Positions 35,555 to 43,136 of a stretch of 63,453 nt of DNA are shown piece after piece. Within the stretch, counting starts at the first letter, position 1. Each line of letters begins with the position of its first letter. The notes under the pieces are model-generated. The model had not been told where the DNA came from and made no database searches. It saw nothing but the letters and a program-made list of their open reading frames with translations. The translations under genes were made by a program, and so were the position numbers. This DNA comes from a virus, in IMG/VR virus record IMGVR_UViG_3300046028_006969, positions 1 to 63,453 of that record. One strand, 5' to 3'.

Positions 35555-35572
35555 AAAAAAGGAGTTTAAGAG

Positions 35573-35752
35573 GTGTCAAAATTTGTAGAGAAGTTTCGCA
35601 AAGATAGAAACTACAGTGAAGATCATTATTTCGAAAAAAATCAATACGATAAACGTAAAAAAAGAGAAAAACAAAAAACTTTTACTCGCCAATCGCAATT
35701 TGATGTTATAGAATCTAGTTGGGAAGCAGATTCAAGGAAATTTAGAAGATAA
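35573..35752 (+). CDS. Small basic hypothetical protein, 59 aa
   Basis: GTG start preceded by AAAGGAG. The product begins SKFVEKFRKDRNYSEDHYF and is rich in Lys, Arg and Gln, ending SRKFRR. The Shine-Dalgarno and tight spacing to the DUF6433 gene support it. No function seen. Confidence 0.6.
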   Translation: MSKFVEKFRKDRNYSEDHYFEKNQYDKRKKREKQKTFTRQSQFDVIESSWEADSRKFRR

Positions 35753-35753
35753 G

Positions 35754-35771
35754 TGTTGTTTTTATACAACA
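35754..35771 (+). promoter_or_regulatory. 18-bp dyad TGTTGT-N6-ACAACA (site 1)
   Basis: A perfect 6-bp dyad with a TTTTAT spacer, ending 5 bp before the -35 at 35777. It is one of seven similar sites upstream of sigma70 promoters in this window. Confidence 0.65.
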
Positions 35772-35776
35772 AACAC

Positions 35777-35804
35777 TTGACAATTTTGAAAAACTCTGTA
35801 AAAT
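35777..35804 (+). promoter_or_regulatory. Sigma70 promoter
   Basis: TTGACA at 35777-35782, 16 bp, TAAAAT at 35799-35804. It drives the gene at 35829 and the small genes after it. Confidence 0.7.
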
Positions 35805-35828
35805 GTAAATCTTGTACGGAAATATATT

Positions 35829-36173
35829 ATGTTTATACATTGCAGGACTCCCAAATCCAAAAAACGGAAAGTGCCTAAGACACAACAGGCACAATATGAC
35901 GCATGGCTCAAATCCATTGAAGATATGAAGCCCAAGTCATTGAGTAAATATTCCAGCAACTTGTCTATCAAAAGTCCAGTTGTTACGAATGTTTACGTCC
36001 GTGAAACTGCAAAAATCAAGTCACTAGATACAGGACTAGCTGTCGCTATCAAAAAGCCAACAAACGTTTACACAGGAACAATGGTCAAGGGTATTGCTAC
36101 AATGCATAAATCTAACGCCGTACCTGTTTTTACTGATGAACAAGCAAAAGACATATCTAGTATGAGGCGATAA
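35829..36173 (+). CDS. Conserved phage hypothetical protein
   Basis: The 114-aa basic protein has an N-terminal QYDAWLKSIEDMKPKS and a C-terminal YTGTMVKGIATMHKSNAVPV with DEQAKDISSMRR. The GIATMHKSNAVPVF segment is one I recognise from many unrelated phages. Function unknown. It is the first gene after a dyad-bearing promoter. Confidence 0.75.
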   Translation: MFIHCRTPKSKKRKVPKTQQAQYDAWLKSIEDMKPKSLSKYSSNLSIKSPVVTNVYVRETAKIKSLDTGLAVAIKKPTNVYTGTMVKGIATMHKSNAVPVFTDEQAKDISSMRR

Positions 36174-36174
36174 T

Positions 36175-36324
36175 ATGAAAAATCTTAAATTTACCGTAAA
36201 ATTAGAACGTCCGCATTGTCGGACTCCCATCAAACCTGTGCAAAAGCACAAAACCGCAAAAAATTTTAGCAGGAAAGTCAAATATCCTGAAAAAGTTGAG
36301 CGGATCACACTCGGAGATTATTAA
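36175..36324 (+). CDS. Small basic protein, 49 aa
   Basis: ATG begins right after the previous TAA. The product starts MKNLKFTVKLERPHCRTPIK and is rich in Lys and Arg. The upstream protein contains a similar HCRTPK segment near its N-terminus. The stop is immediately followed by the next ATG. Confidence 0.6.
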   Translation: MKNLKFTVKLERPHCRTPIKPVQKHKTAKNFSRKVKYPEKVERITLGDY

Positions 36325-36468
36325 ATGACAGAAAATAATGATACAAAACCCAAATTTACGCCGGAATCACTAAATGAGCTCAACCAAGCGGTTCGCCGTT
36401 GGGCTGTTACAACACAATTTGAGCAGGATTTAGAAAATTATGAAAAACTTAAGCAACAATATGACTGA
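36325..36468 (+). CDS. Small helical protein, 47 aa
   Basis: The product starts MTENNDTKPKFTPESLNELN and continues with AVRRWAVTTQFEQDLENYE, probably two helices. It abuts the preceding stop and overlaps the AbrB-like gene, so it belongs to a run of coupled tiny genes. Confidence 0.6.
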   Translation: MTENNDTKPKFTPESLNELNQAVRRWAVTTQFEQDLENYEKLKQQYD

Positions 36469-36655
36469 TTCTACTTGGTCAACAACAATTGAAGATGCTG
36501 GAGACGGATCCGGCGACGGAATTCTAACTTTGCCGCCAGAGTTATGTGAAATGAAAGGTTGGAAAGAAGGAACCGTACTGAATTTAGAAGTTTCTGACGG
36601 AATATTAATTATTACTGAAGTTGATGCTGAAAAACAACAAAGCCTTGACAAATAA
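36461..36655 (+). CDS. AbrB/MazE-like swapped-hairpin domain protein
   Basis: The product (64 aa from ATG 36461; 71 aa from ATG 36440) contains ILTLPPELCEMKGWKEGTVLNLEVSDGILIITE. That is the SpoVT/AbrB pattern: polar strand, LP-E-L, helix, G-x-V-L-x-L and a final hairpin. Such domains bind DNA as dimers in transition-state regulators and antitoxins. No toxin gene is adjacent, so a regulator is more likely. It is a candidate reader of the dyads in this region, by inference only. Confidence 0.7.
   Translation: MTDSTWSTTIEDAGDGSGDGILTLPPELCEMKGWKEGTVLNLEVSDGILIITEVDAEKQQSLDK
36622..36639 (+). promoter_or_regulatory. 18-bp dyad TGATGC-N6-ACAACA (site 2, imperfect)
   Basis: The right half is exact and the left half has one further change from the TGTTGC form. 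It ends 5 bp before the TTGACA at 36645, the same spacing as site 1. It lies inside the last codons of the AbrB-like gene. Confidence 0.5.
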
Positions 36656-36676
36656 ATCTAGTTGTGTTACTATAAT
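36645..36676 (+). promoter_or_regulatory. Sigma70 promoter, -10 position uncertain
   Basis: TTGACA at 36645-36650. TATAAT at 36671-36676 is perfect but 20 bp away; TACTAT at 36668-36673 gives 17 bp. The CobT-like gene begins at 36701. Confidence 0.55.
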
Positions 36677-36700
36677 GATTCTCAGTACACAGGAAGCTAT

Positions 36701-38905
36701 ATGGAACTAATCGAATCCAAATCAATTCTTGCCAAACTAATGGCAACAGAAAATCTACACATTGAACAACGTCATGTTCCGACGGCAAGCTTTGATGTTC
36801 AAAATCGTATCCTTACTATTCCAATTTTGGAAAATGGAATTTCAACATATCTCTATGATTTGTTTCTAGGACATGAAGTGGCTCATGCATTGTGGACACC
36901 ACTTGATGGATTACACAAAGCCCACGAATTAAAATACTCTTTGAGTGTTATGAATGTACTGGAAGATTCCCGTATTGAACGTAAAATCAAAATCAAATAT
37001 CCTGGCATTCGTCAATCCTTCATTCGTGCTTATAAAGAATTGGTCGACCAAGATTTTTTTGGAACAAAAGACCAAGATTTAAATGAATTGAATTTTATTG
37101 ACCGTGTGAATCTATACTGCAAAGGCGGTTCAACAACCGGTATTAAATTCAATGAAGTTGAAACAGACATTCTAAAAGAAATCGAAAACACACAAACTTA
37201 TGATGATGTTTTAGAAGTGTATAAAAAAGTATCCGAATACATGAAAAAAATTGGAGAAAAAGAAGAAGTACAAGAATTTGACCTAAAAAATCTACCCATC
37301 AATTTTAAAGAATCTGATGAAGGTTCTGAACAATCTGATGGCAACATAGAAATCCAAATTCAAGGAAACGGTAAATCAGGAAAAGCCGGCGAAAAAGAAG
37401 AAAAGAAAGAATCCGACGAGAAAAGTGAAAAAGAAGAAAACTCTGGTTCCAATGGAAACGAAAACGGCACTGGAGGAAATTCTGGTTCAAAAGAAGCACC
37501 TGGCACCGGTGGCTTTGGTGGTAAAAAAGAACCTGTTTCTAAAACAGACGAAGCATATCGTCAAAATGAAAACCGTTTGTTCTCAACAAAATCTAAAGAT
37601 GAAATTATCTATGGAAATGTTCCAGATTTAAATCTAGACCACTTTGTTCTTGATTATAGTAAACTGTGGGTTCGTTACGAAAAAGAATGCAAAGAATATG
37701 ATTCGAAGTATAGTTATACTGATTCTAAACATTATGTAAAACAACAAACAGAAATGTTTCTTAAATTCCGTGAAGATTCTAAAAAAGTTGTTTCTTATCT
37801 TGTAAAAGAATTTGAACTGCGTAAAAATGCGGACCAATTAAAGCGTGCAACAGTTTCAAAAACTGGTGAACTGAATATGTCTAAGATTTTTTCTTACAAT
37901 TTTAGTGAAGACCTGTTTAAGAAAATTACTGTTATTCCAGGTGGAAAATCGCATGGACTGGTTATGTTCATTGATTGGTCTGGTTCTATGGTCGATCATA
38001 TCGATAATACAATCAAACAATTGTTGAACTTGGTGATGTTCTGTAAAAAAGTTAATATTCCCTATGAAGTATATTCCTTTACGTCAGAATACGCAGATGA
38101 AAACTGTTATAAATTAAATATGAACGACATGAGACATTCAGCCAAACGTGGTGACATGGTAATGTCTCCATTTAAATTGTTGAATTTGTTATCTAATCGT
38201 ATGCCTGCCACAATGTTTGCAAAAGCTGCAGGAGCACTCTTAGGTTATAAACGTTTAAATCGTTACCGTATTCCAGCTTGGTTCAATCTAGGCGGCACAC
38301 CATTGAATGAATGTATTGTTGCTGCAATGAAAATTGTTCCAAAATTCCAAAAAGAAAACCGACTGCAAGTTGTTAACACTGTATTTCTTACAGACGGCGA
38401 AGCTTCTCAATTTATTGCAATAAGTGACGGAGCTGGTAATTATATAAATGACACATATGCTACTCGTAATAAACGTATTGTGATTCGAGACCCTATTACA
38501 AAAAATGAAGTGATGGTCAATGATCCAAGCAATGAAACCAAACTGACTACAGCATATATTAAATTGTTAAAATCACGCACTAAATGTAACATTGTTGGTT
38601 TCTATATTCTGAGTGGTCGTAATTTTTCTGGAGTTATTCCTAACTTTTATCCGAATATAAAACCACATGAATATGAAAAATTGAAAAAAGACTTTAAGTC
38701 TGACAAGTATTCAGTTGTTACTACTGCTGGCTTTGACGAATATTATTTGATTAGGGCTGAGAACCTAGATACAGATGAAGATAAGGAATTTGAAGTAGCG
38801 GAAGATGCAACCATGCGAAACATTGCAACCGCATTTTCTAAATTTTCTTCATCAAGAAAAACAAGCAGAGTCGTCCTAAACCGATTCATAGAATTAATTG
38901 CATAG
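36701..38905 (+). CDS. CobT-like vWA protein with HExxH metallopeptidase-type motif
   Basis: Started at ATG 36701 (MELIESKSIL) after AGGA; the upstream extension overlaps the promoter. The 734-aa protein has GHEVAHALW (H58, E59, H62) near the N-terminus. A low-complexity Glu/Lys/Gly/Ser linker covers about 205-280, and a C-terminal vWA domain has MIDAS DWSGSM (D425, S427, S429). This arrangement is conserved in T4-like phages and resembles CobT of the cobaltochelatase, partner of the MoxR/CobS-type ATPase found here at 57984. They may form an ATP-driven remodelling complex; the target is unknown. Confidence 0.85.
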   Translation: MELIESKSILAKLMATENLHIEQRHVPTASFDVQNRILTIPILENGISTYLYDLFLGHEVAHALWTPLDGLHKAHELKYSLSVMNVLEDSRIERKIKIKYPGIRQSFIRAYKELVDQDFFGTKDQDLNELNFIDRVNLYCKGGSTTGIKFNEVETDILKEIENTQTYDDVLEVYKKVSEYMKKIGEKEEVQEFDLKNLPINFKESDEGSEQSDGNIEIQIQGNGKSGKAGEKEEKKESDEKSEKEENSGSNGNENGTGGNSGSKEAPGTGGFGGKKEPVSKTDEAYRQNENRLFSTKSKDEIIYGNVPDLNLDHFVLDYSKLWVRYEKECKEYDSKYSYTDSKHYVKQQTEMFLKFREDSKKVVSYLVKEFELRKNADQLKRATVSKTGELNMSKIFSYNFSEDLFKKITVIPGGKSHGLVMFIDWSGSMVDHIDNTIKQLLNLVMFCKKVNIPYEVYSFTSEYADENCYKLNMNDMRHSAKRGDMVMSPFKLLNLLSNRMPATMFAKAAGALLGYKRLNRYRIPAWFNLGGTPLNECIVAAMKIVPKFQKENRLQVVNTVFLTDGEASQFIAISDGAGNYINDTYATRNKRIVIRDPITKNEVMVNDPSNETKLTTAYIKLLKSRTKCNIVGFYILSGRNFSGVIPNFYPNIKPHEYEKLKKDFKSDKYSVVTTAGFDEYYLIRAENLDTDEDKEFEVAEDATMRNIATAFSKFSSSRKTSRVVLNRFIELIA

Positions 38906-38913
38906 GAGTTATT

Positions 38914-39111
38914 ATGTTTGAACTTTGTTATTCTGTCCAAGCAGAAGATAAAAAGAGTGAAGTGCGAAAAGATGCAATGGGTGTATATACTATTGCATAT
39001 TTTGTTAACAATGCTTTTACTCACTCCACCAGGAGTTACGTAAAGGAAGAAGCTGAGAACTTGGCCGATAGATTCGTTGGCCAAGGTAAACCAAGCTTCT
39101 TATCAGAATGA
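38914..39111 (+). CDS. Small hypothetical protein, 65 aa
   Basis: AGGAGT precedes the ATG. The product starts MFELCYSVQAEDKKSEVRKD and is an alpha/beta protein with AENLADRF. It lies between the CobT-like gene and the epimerase. No function is recognised. Confidence 0.65.
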   Translation: MFELCYSVQAEDKKSEVRKDAMGVYTIAYFVNNAFTHSTRSYVKEEAENLADRFVGQGKPSFLSE

Positions 39112-39127
39112 AAGAAACTTGCATTAA

Positions 39128-39931
39128 ATGAAAGTATTAGTTACTGGCGCAGAAGGTTACATTGGTAACCATCTCTGCCAAATGATTCGAAAAACTAGAC
39201 CTGATATTGAAATTTATCGTTCGGTCTGGATGTACACCGACATTCGTAAATCTTATAGTATACTGCGTGAGTGGGCAGGAGAACACTTTGATGCAGTCAT
39301 TCATTTGGCCGCATTGGTTCGTGTAGGTGAATCTGTAAAAGATCCAATAGATTACTATGAAACAAATGTGGATGGCACTTTAAATGTCCTTAGAATACTG
39401 TCGTATAAGAATTTTATTTTTGCATCGACTGGCGCTGCTTCCAATCCTAGTAGTCCGTATGCATATTCTAAACTTATGGCTGAAAGTATTATCAAACAGA
39501 AACTTGGAGAAAATGACTACACCATATTTCGTTTCTATAACGTGATTGGTGCTGACGGTCATCCTGCAACGAATCCTGATGGTCTGTTCTATAATCTAAC
39601 GAATGCTATTACCTCAGGTAGTTTCTCTCTATATGGTACTGATTATGGGACCAAGGACGGTACTGCAATACGTGAGTATGTCCATGTGAATGATATTTGC
39701 AGAGCTATCATCAAAGCCATAGATAACCCAAGTAATTCTATTGAGAACCTGGCCTATGGTGACACACGTACTGTGGGAGAAATTATTGATATTTTTAAAG
39801 ATGTAAACAATGTCAATTTTAAGGTCAATCATTCTCCTAGGAGAGAAGGCGACCTTGCTGAAAATTATTTGAAGAATCCGTCAACCTACATGGAACGTAA
39901 CTATACTTACGAAGAAATGTTAAAACTATAG
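39128..39931 (+). CDS. NAD-dependent sugar epimerase/dehydratase (GalE-like SDR)
   Basis: The 267-aa extended SDR has KVLVTGAEGYIGNHL for NAD binding, an HLAALVRVGES segment, YAYSKLMAES as the catalytic Tyr-xxx-Lys and RFYNVIGADG. It is shorter than GalE (about 338 aa) because the C-terminal substrate domain is reduced. It may supply a sugar for the glycan operon, from which it is separated by 24 kb. Confidence 0.88.
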   Translation: MKVLVTGAEGYIGNHLCQMIRKTRPDIEIYRSVWMYTDIRKSYSILREWAGEHFDAVIHLAALVRVGESVKDPIDYYETNVDGTLNVLRILSYKNFIFASTGAASNPSSPYAYSKLMAESIIKQKLGENDYTIFRFYNVIGADGHPATNPDGLFYNLTNAITSGSFSLYGTDYGTKDGTAIREYVHVNDICRAIIKAIDNPSNSIENLAYGDTRTVGEIIDIFKDVNNVNFKVNHSPRREGDLAENYLKNPSTYMERNYTYEEMLKL

Positions 39932-39941
39932 AAAGAAAATT

Positions 39942-40202
39942 ATGCTTAAACCTTTGAACAAAAAACTAGTGGTAAAATTAATTGAAAAAGAAACAGTAAC
40001 TGCCGGTGGAATTATTTTGACCCGTGCTGATCCCAGCGAAGCCAATCGCGGTATAGTTGTTTCTGTCGGATCAGAAGTACTTGACATTTCTGTTGGAGAT
40101 GTTATACTCCCTAACTGGAACAAGGCACCGAAGACTAAGGTCGGAGAAGAAACCTTCTACATTGTTTCAGAAGAAGATGTTGTTTTAATATTTGAATCAT
40201 GA
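39942..40202 (+). CDS. GroES-type co-chaperonin (gp31 functional analogue)
   Basis: The 86-aa Cpn10 begins LKPLNKKLVVKLIEKETVTAGGIIL, the GroES opening with the mobile-loop region, has GIVVSVGSEV and DVILPN and ends with a VVLIFES strand. T4 uses gp31 with host GroEL to fold the capsid protein; this would do the same. The TGA overlaps the next ATG. Confidence 0.93.
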   Translation: MLKPLNKKLVVKLIEKETVTAGGIILTRADPSEANRGIVVSVGSEVLDISVGDVILPNWNKAPKTKVGEETFYIVSEEDVVLIFES

Positions 40203-40396
40203 TGAACAAAAAAATTGAAGAACTAGCCTTGCAAGCCGGAGGCTCTCATTTTCCTAGAGTGGGTGGAAAGAACCTAGAAAAGTTCACCGAGTTGATTGTG
40301 AAAGAAACCATGCAGGTTGTGGCCAATAATCTACCGCAGAACACTTACCTTGATGTTGCCGATGCGGTGATAGAACATTTCGCAGTTGAAGAATGA
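40199..40396 (+). CDS. Cassette-family protein, member 1
   Basis: The 65-aa protein (64 from the second ATG) starts NKKIEELALQAGGS and has EKFTELIVKETM and HFAVEE at the end. It is the most diverged N-terminus of the family whose plan is MNERIKEL-QA, variable loop, KFAELIVREC, variable loop, HFGVEE. The predicted fold is three short helices joined by variable loops. Family function is unknown. The first member lies directly after groES, and its ATGA end overlaps the next gene. Confidence 0.8.
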   Translation: MMNKKIEELALQAGGSHFPRVGGKNLEKFTELIVKETMQVVANNLPQNTYLDVADAVIEHFAVEE

Positions 40397-40557
40397 ACTT
40401 TTTAGCAATTGATTATACTTTATTGAACTTATTCTCCTTTGTACTGGGGATGCTATTTGCTTCCTCTATGTGGAGAGTACGTGCTTTAATGTTTGTCGTA
40501 CTTTATTTTATGTGTGTTTCTGCTTATTTTGGTGGATTGTATTATATGAAAACTTGA
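40393..40557 (+). CDS. Small membrane protein, 54 aa
   Basis: The ATG overlaps the family member's TGA (ATGA). The product begins MNFLAIDYTLLNLFSFVLGM and has two hydrophobic segments (LLNLFSFVLGMLFAS and LMFVVLYFMCVSAYFGG). A small two-span membrane protein of unknown role. Confidence 0.65.
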   Translation: MNFLAIDYTLLNLFSFVLGMLFASSMWRVRALMFVVLYFMCVSAYFGGLYYMKT

Positions 40558-40569
40558 AGGATGAAAATT

Positions 40570-40740
40570 ATGGAAGAAACAGAGAAAAAACCCAATAACG
40601 GTGAAATGATTAAGAAAATTAAGAAACAGAATCCTGGTGTCAAGATTAAAAAGGCGGCCGGTGGCGGTTTCCAGATTATTAATCCACGAGCTCCCAGTTC
40701 TCTACTCAATAGTCTGATTAAACGGTTGGATAATAAATGA
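40570..40740 (+). CDS. Small basic protein, 56 aa
   Basis: Chosen at ATG 40570, nine bases after GAAGG; ATG 40561 is the alternative. The product starts MEETEKKPNNGEMIKKIKKQ and contains NPGVKIKKAAGGGFQIINPR. It overlaps the next cassette gene by four bases (ATGA). Confidence 0.6.
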   Translation: MEETEKKPNNGEMIKKIKKQNPGVKIKKAAGGGFQIINPRAPSSLLNSLIKRLDNK

Positions 40741-40988
40741 ACGAACGAATTAAAGAACTTTGGGAACAGTGTAAGACTCCTGATTGGCATCAAGACAATC
40801 CCACTTACGATCACGAAAAGTTTGCCGAGTTGATTATAGAGGAGTGTGCTAGGGAGGTTGAAGTATTTGCACGAAAGTGGTGGTCTATTCATTGCTATAG
40901 CAACAAACACGCGGAGACAACCCGTAAAGCACATGACGATTTTTGTGCATTGCAAGCAGCAATCAGAAGAAGAGGAAAAACGGTATGA
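40737..40988 (+). CDS. Cassette-family protein, member 2 (altered C-terminus)
   Basis: The 83-aa protein has MNERIKELWEQCKTPDW and HEKFAELIIEECAREVE, the family helices 1 and 2. The HFGVEE tail is replaced by a different end (DDFCALQAAIRRRGKTV). The ATGA junction to the next member is kept. Confidence 0.8.
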   Translation: MNERIKELWEQCKTPDWHQDNPTYDHEKFAELIIEECAREVEVFARKWWSIHCYSNKHAETTRKAHDDFCALQAAIRRRGKTV

Positions 40989-41248
40989 CCGAACGAATTC
41001 GACTACTAAAAGAACAGGCTATGGAATGGGTGCCTAATATGGCCGACCCAGATACAAAGATTCGGCTTCTCAATGCAGAAAAGTTTGCCGAGTTGATTGT
41101 CAGGGAATGTGCCAACCTTCTAATGAAACCAGAGTATGTTATGAATCATCCTGAAGAACTTACCGACTACAATCGTGGTTGGGTCAACGGAAGATTGCTA
41201 GGTATTGAACATATTAAAGAACACTTCGGAGTAAAGAATGATCGATGA
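40985..41248 (+). CDS. Cassette-family protein, member 3
   Basis: Started at ATG 40985 (MTERIRLLKEQAMEWVPNM). The 87-aa protein has AEKFAELIVRECANLL and ends IKEHFGVKNDR. The nucleotides of the tail match other members, but a lost stop extends the frame by a few codons into the next gene. Confidence 0.8.
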   Translation: MTERIRLLKEQAMEWVPNMADPDTKIRLLNAEKFAELIVRECANLLMKPEYVMNHPEELTDYNRGWVNGRLLGIEHIKEHFGVKNDR

Positions 41249-41411
41249 AAATGGATATGAGTGGGAAGTATATTATAATGGCGAGTTGCTCGGTAGATCA
41301 AATACCGAAGGAAGACACCAACTTGTCAAAGAAAAAGTAGAGCATCCAATTGGCATACCGGAGATTGAATTTAAGTTGGTCTTGAAACAAGATTTTGGAG
41401 TTAAAGAATGA
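41238..41411 (+). CDS. Small protein ending in the cassette tail, 57 aa
   Basis: The product starts MIDENGYEWEVYYNGELLGR and ends QDFGVKE. It lacks the KFAELIV core, yet ends GAT TTT GGA GTT AAA GAA TGA, nearly the family's terminal codons, and carries the same Shine-Dalgarno and ATGA overlap. It looks like a different gene joined to the shared junction. Confidence 0.65.
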   Translation: MIDENGYEWEVYYNGELLGRSNTEGRHQLVKEKVEHPIGIPEIEFKLVLKQDFGVKE

Positions 41412-41617
41412 AACCTGTATCAGCCAACGGTGTAAATGGTGTTTTGATAAAAACTCAATCTGGATATATGTTCCGTGTCTACGATGACGAGCATAATTTT
41501 GTAGATTATGATTTACAACATAGTGACTTATCTGTTACAATAACTGATGAGGATGCGTATTTCTATCTTAACTCAGTGTTAGACCACGCACCTGCAACAC
41601 TAGGACATAAAGAATGA
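41408..41617 (+). CDS. Conserved phage hypothetical protein, 69 aa
   Basis: The product starts MKPVSANGVNGVLIKTQSGY, then MFRVYDDEHNFVDYDLQHSDL. I recognise this beta-rich pattern from many freshwater phage genomes. Function unknown. It is joined at both ends by ATGA overlaps. Confidence 0.75.
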   Translation: MKPVSANGVNGVLIKTQSGYMFRVYDDEHNFVDYDLQHSDLSVTITDEDAYFYLNSVLDHAPATLGHKE

Positions 41618-41829
41618 ACCAACAACTAATAGATAAATTTTTACATAAGGCTGGTGCCCTCTTTGGTGCAGAGGGTACCGACTATTCCAGTTTTACATCA
41701 AGCAAGTTCGCCGAGTTGATTGTCCAAGACTATGCCAAGAAAACAATTCAAGGTCTAATGAGCGATCCTGCTTTCGTACAAGCAATGGACGAGTATTATG
41801 AGAACAAATGGGCACACCGTTTTGATTAA
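41614..41829 (+). CDS. Cassette-family protein, member 4 (altered C-terminus)
   Basis: The 71-aa protein has MNQQLIDKFLHKAGAL and SSKFAELIVQDYAKKTIQ. The end is DEYYENKWAHRFD instead of HFGVEE. Just after the stop, the bases ATCGGAGTTGAAGAATG remain as a non-coding copy of the family tail and serve as the ribosome site of the next gene. Confidence 0.75.
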   Translation: MNQQLIDKFLHKAGALFGAEGTDYSSFTSSKFAELIVQDYAKKTIQGLMSDPAFVQAMDEYYENKWAHRFD

Positions 41830-41844
41830 CATCGGAGTTGAAGA

Positions 41845-42006
41845 ATGAAAGATATTGAGATTGAACTATACTGCGACGGATGGACAGTTAAAGTAGACGG
41901 CAAGAGTTTCCGTTGGGATCATAATGACGAAGACATGGGAACAGAGGGCATCAAAAAACTGTTGAAATATCTCGGACATAATGTCACAGTCGAGGAGTGT
42001 TATTAA
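41845..42006 (+). CDS. Small hypothetical protein, 53 aa
   Basis: The product starts MKDIEIELYCDGWTVKVDGK and continues with a strand-helix SFRWDHNDEDMGTEG. Its Shine-Dalgarno (GGAG) is the remnant of a family tail upstream. The stop overlaps the next ATG (TAATG). Confidence 0.65.
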   Translation: MKDIEIELYCDGWTVKVDGKSFRWDHNDEDMGTEGIKKLLKYLGHNVTVEECY

Positions 42007-42215
42007 TGAACGAACGAATTAAAGAACTTTTAGAAGAGGCTGGTGTAAAATATATCGTTATGCCTTCACCCGCCACAGCATACGAAAAGTTCGCCGAGTT
42101 GATTGTGAAGGAATGTATGGATGTTGCTTACGATCACACACCTAACTCAGAAGAATGCGAATACAAACGGTTGATCCATAACAAGATTAGAGACCATTTC
42201 GGAGTTGAAGAATGA
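42006..42215 (+). CDS. Cassette-family protein, member 5
   Basis: Started at ATG 42006. The 69-aa protein has a canonical MNERIKELLEEAGVKY, YEKFAELIVKECMDVA and RDHFGVEE. It is one of the full three-block members. Confidence 0.85.
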   Translation: MNERIKELLEEAGVKYIVMPSPATAYEKFAELIVKECMDVAYDHTPNSEECEYKRLIHNKIRDHFGVEE

Positions 42216-42412
42216 ATAGTATACACTTATCAAAAGATGATTTGAATAAAATCCAAGCATTCGTAAACAAATACCCAGCTGCTGAATTCTTTGAATTACA
42301 GGCAGACTCGTCTTCCGGCATTGGCACCATATTACATGTTTCCGTAAATGTAACAAGTGGCGGTGATTGGGTTCAAATAAGAAAAACCATCGTGGACGAA
42401 AGCAGCTGGTGA
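42212..42412 (+). CDS. Conserved phage hypothetical with SSSGIG motif, 66 aa
   Basis: The product has a helical N-terminus (LSKDDLNKIQAFVNKYP), then FFELQADSSSGIGTILHVSV. The E-x-x-SSSGIG strand-turn is recurrent in small phage proteins I have seen. Function unknown. Joined to its neighbours by overlaps. Confidence 0.7.
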   Translation: MNSIHLSKDDLNKIQAFVNKYPAAEFFELQADSSSGIGTILHVSVNVTSGGDWVQIRKTIVDESSW

Positions 42413-42567
42413 TGAGAGAATTCTCCACATTCATTATGATTATATTATGGATTGTAGGCCTGGTTGTTGCAAAGGGATTTTGGAGTACATTCTTTGCTGC
42501 AATATTCCCCCTTTACTCCTGGTACCTTGTTGTAGAACATTTTTTATTAAAATATAATCTACTATAA
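42412..42567 (+). CDS. Small membrane protein, 51 aa
   Basis: The ATG overlaps the previous stop (TGATG). The product starts MREFSTFIMIILWIVGLVVA and has a second hydrophobic stretch FFAAIFPLYSWYLVVEHFLL. Two probable transmembrane helices; role unknown. Confidence 0.65.
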   Translation: MREFSTFIMIILWIVGLVVAKGFWSTFFAAIFPLYSWYLVVEHFLLKYNLL

Positions 42568-42580
42568 TTCACTATAATTC
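42561..42580 (+). repeat. Tandem ACTATAATTC repeat
   Basis: Two perfect 10-bp copies before the next ATG, each with TATAAT. They may hold -10 elements, but no convincing -35 is seen at the right distance. Confidence 0.5.
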
Positions 42581-42583
42581 ATT

Positions 42584-42880
42584 ATGAAAGCCACAGCTAA
42601 GAAAGAATCTGCGAAGGATTCTGTAAAGGATTCTGCAAAGGATTCTGTAAAGGATTCTGCAAAGGAATCTGCCAAAGATATGGTCTATTTCTGGAACGAT
42701 TCTGAGATAGACGAAGGCACCTATAAGAAGCTCACCGAAGACCACAGACTATGGGTAATCGCAGAAGAAGAAAAATCTGCGGCACATCAAGTGGCCACTG
42801 CGGCTGCTGCGAAAAAAAATTCTGAGGATATAAAGCTGGCCAAGAAAAATCGAAAAGAGGCTCTGAGGGCCAGAAAATAA
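42584..42880 (+). CDS. Lys/Ala-rich protein with tandem KDS(V/A) repeats
   Basis: The 98-aa protein opens with six or seven four-residue units (ESAKDSVKDSAKDSVKDSAK) coded by near-identical 12-bp repeats. Then comes a unique segment (YFWNDSEIDEGTYKKLTED) and a charged helical end. The repeat array can expand or contract by slippage. Function unknown. Confidence 0.7.
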   Translation: MKATAKKESAKDSVKDSAKDSVKDSAKESAKDMVYFWNDSEIDEGTYKKLTEDHRLWVIAEEEKSAAHQVATAAAAKKNSEDIKLAKKNRKEALRARK

Positions 42881-42958
42881 AAAAGAGGAGAAAAGAGTTT
42901 CGCCATGGAGAACTTTTTTATAGCACGCACCGCCGGACCGCCAAGCCCTGTCGCCAAG

Positions 42959-42978
42959 CACTGCTGTTTTTAGCAGTG
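42959..42978 (+). promoter_or_regulatory. Hairpin CACTGCT-N6-AGCAGTG before a promoter
   Basis: A 7-bp stem with a 6-base GTTTTT spacer, 4 bp before TTGACC at 42983. It lies between convergent gene ends, so it could end both transcripts. It shares the N6 geometry of the dyads, though not their sequence. Confidence 0.5.
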
Positions 42979-42982
42979 GGGC

Positions 42983-43011
42983 TTGACCAGCCCCACCACC
43001 TGTGTTATACT
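42983..43011 (+). promoter_or_regulatory. Sigma70-like promoter running antisense to minus-strand genes
   Basis: TTGACC at 42983-42988, 17 bp, TATACT at 43006-43011. Downstream genes on the plus strand are not convincing; transcription would run against the minus-strand cassette array. Confidence 0.55.
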
Positions 43012-43136
43012 GGCCGACTGGCGCTATGCGTCCTGCTGCCAACCACCTGAGCGTCCCAATGCCTTGCCATATTTCTAACCAGACTAACCCGACCGGCTGG
43101 TCCAAAAAGCAGAGTATCCACCATATGCGACCACAT
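43005..43136 (-). CDS. Possible 43-aa protein, last of minus-strand array
   Basis: The product starts MWSHMVDTLLFGPAGRVSLV and its ATG overlaps the upstream TAA (TAATG). It is GC-rich and basic, and the plus-strand promoter at 42983 overlaps its 3' end. Support comes only from the coupled start. Confidence 0.35.
   Translation of the reverse strand: MWSHMVDTLLFGPAGRVSLVRNMARHWDAQVVGSRTHSASRPV

Noticed and set aside
42584-42700. CRISPR-like or mini-array repeats
   Set aside because: The 12-bp repeats are in-frame coding repeats with no spacers.
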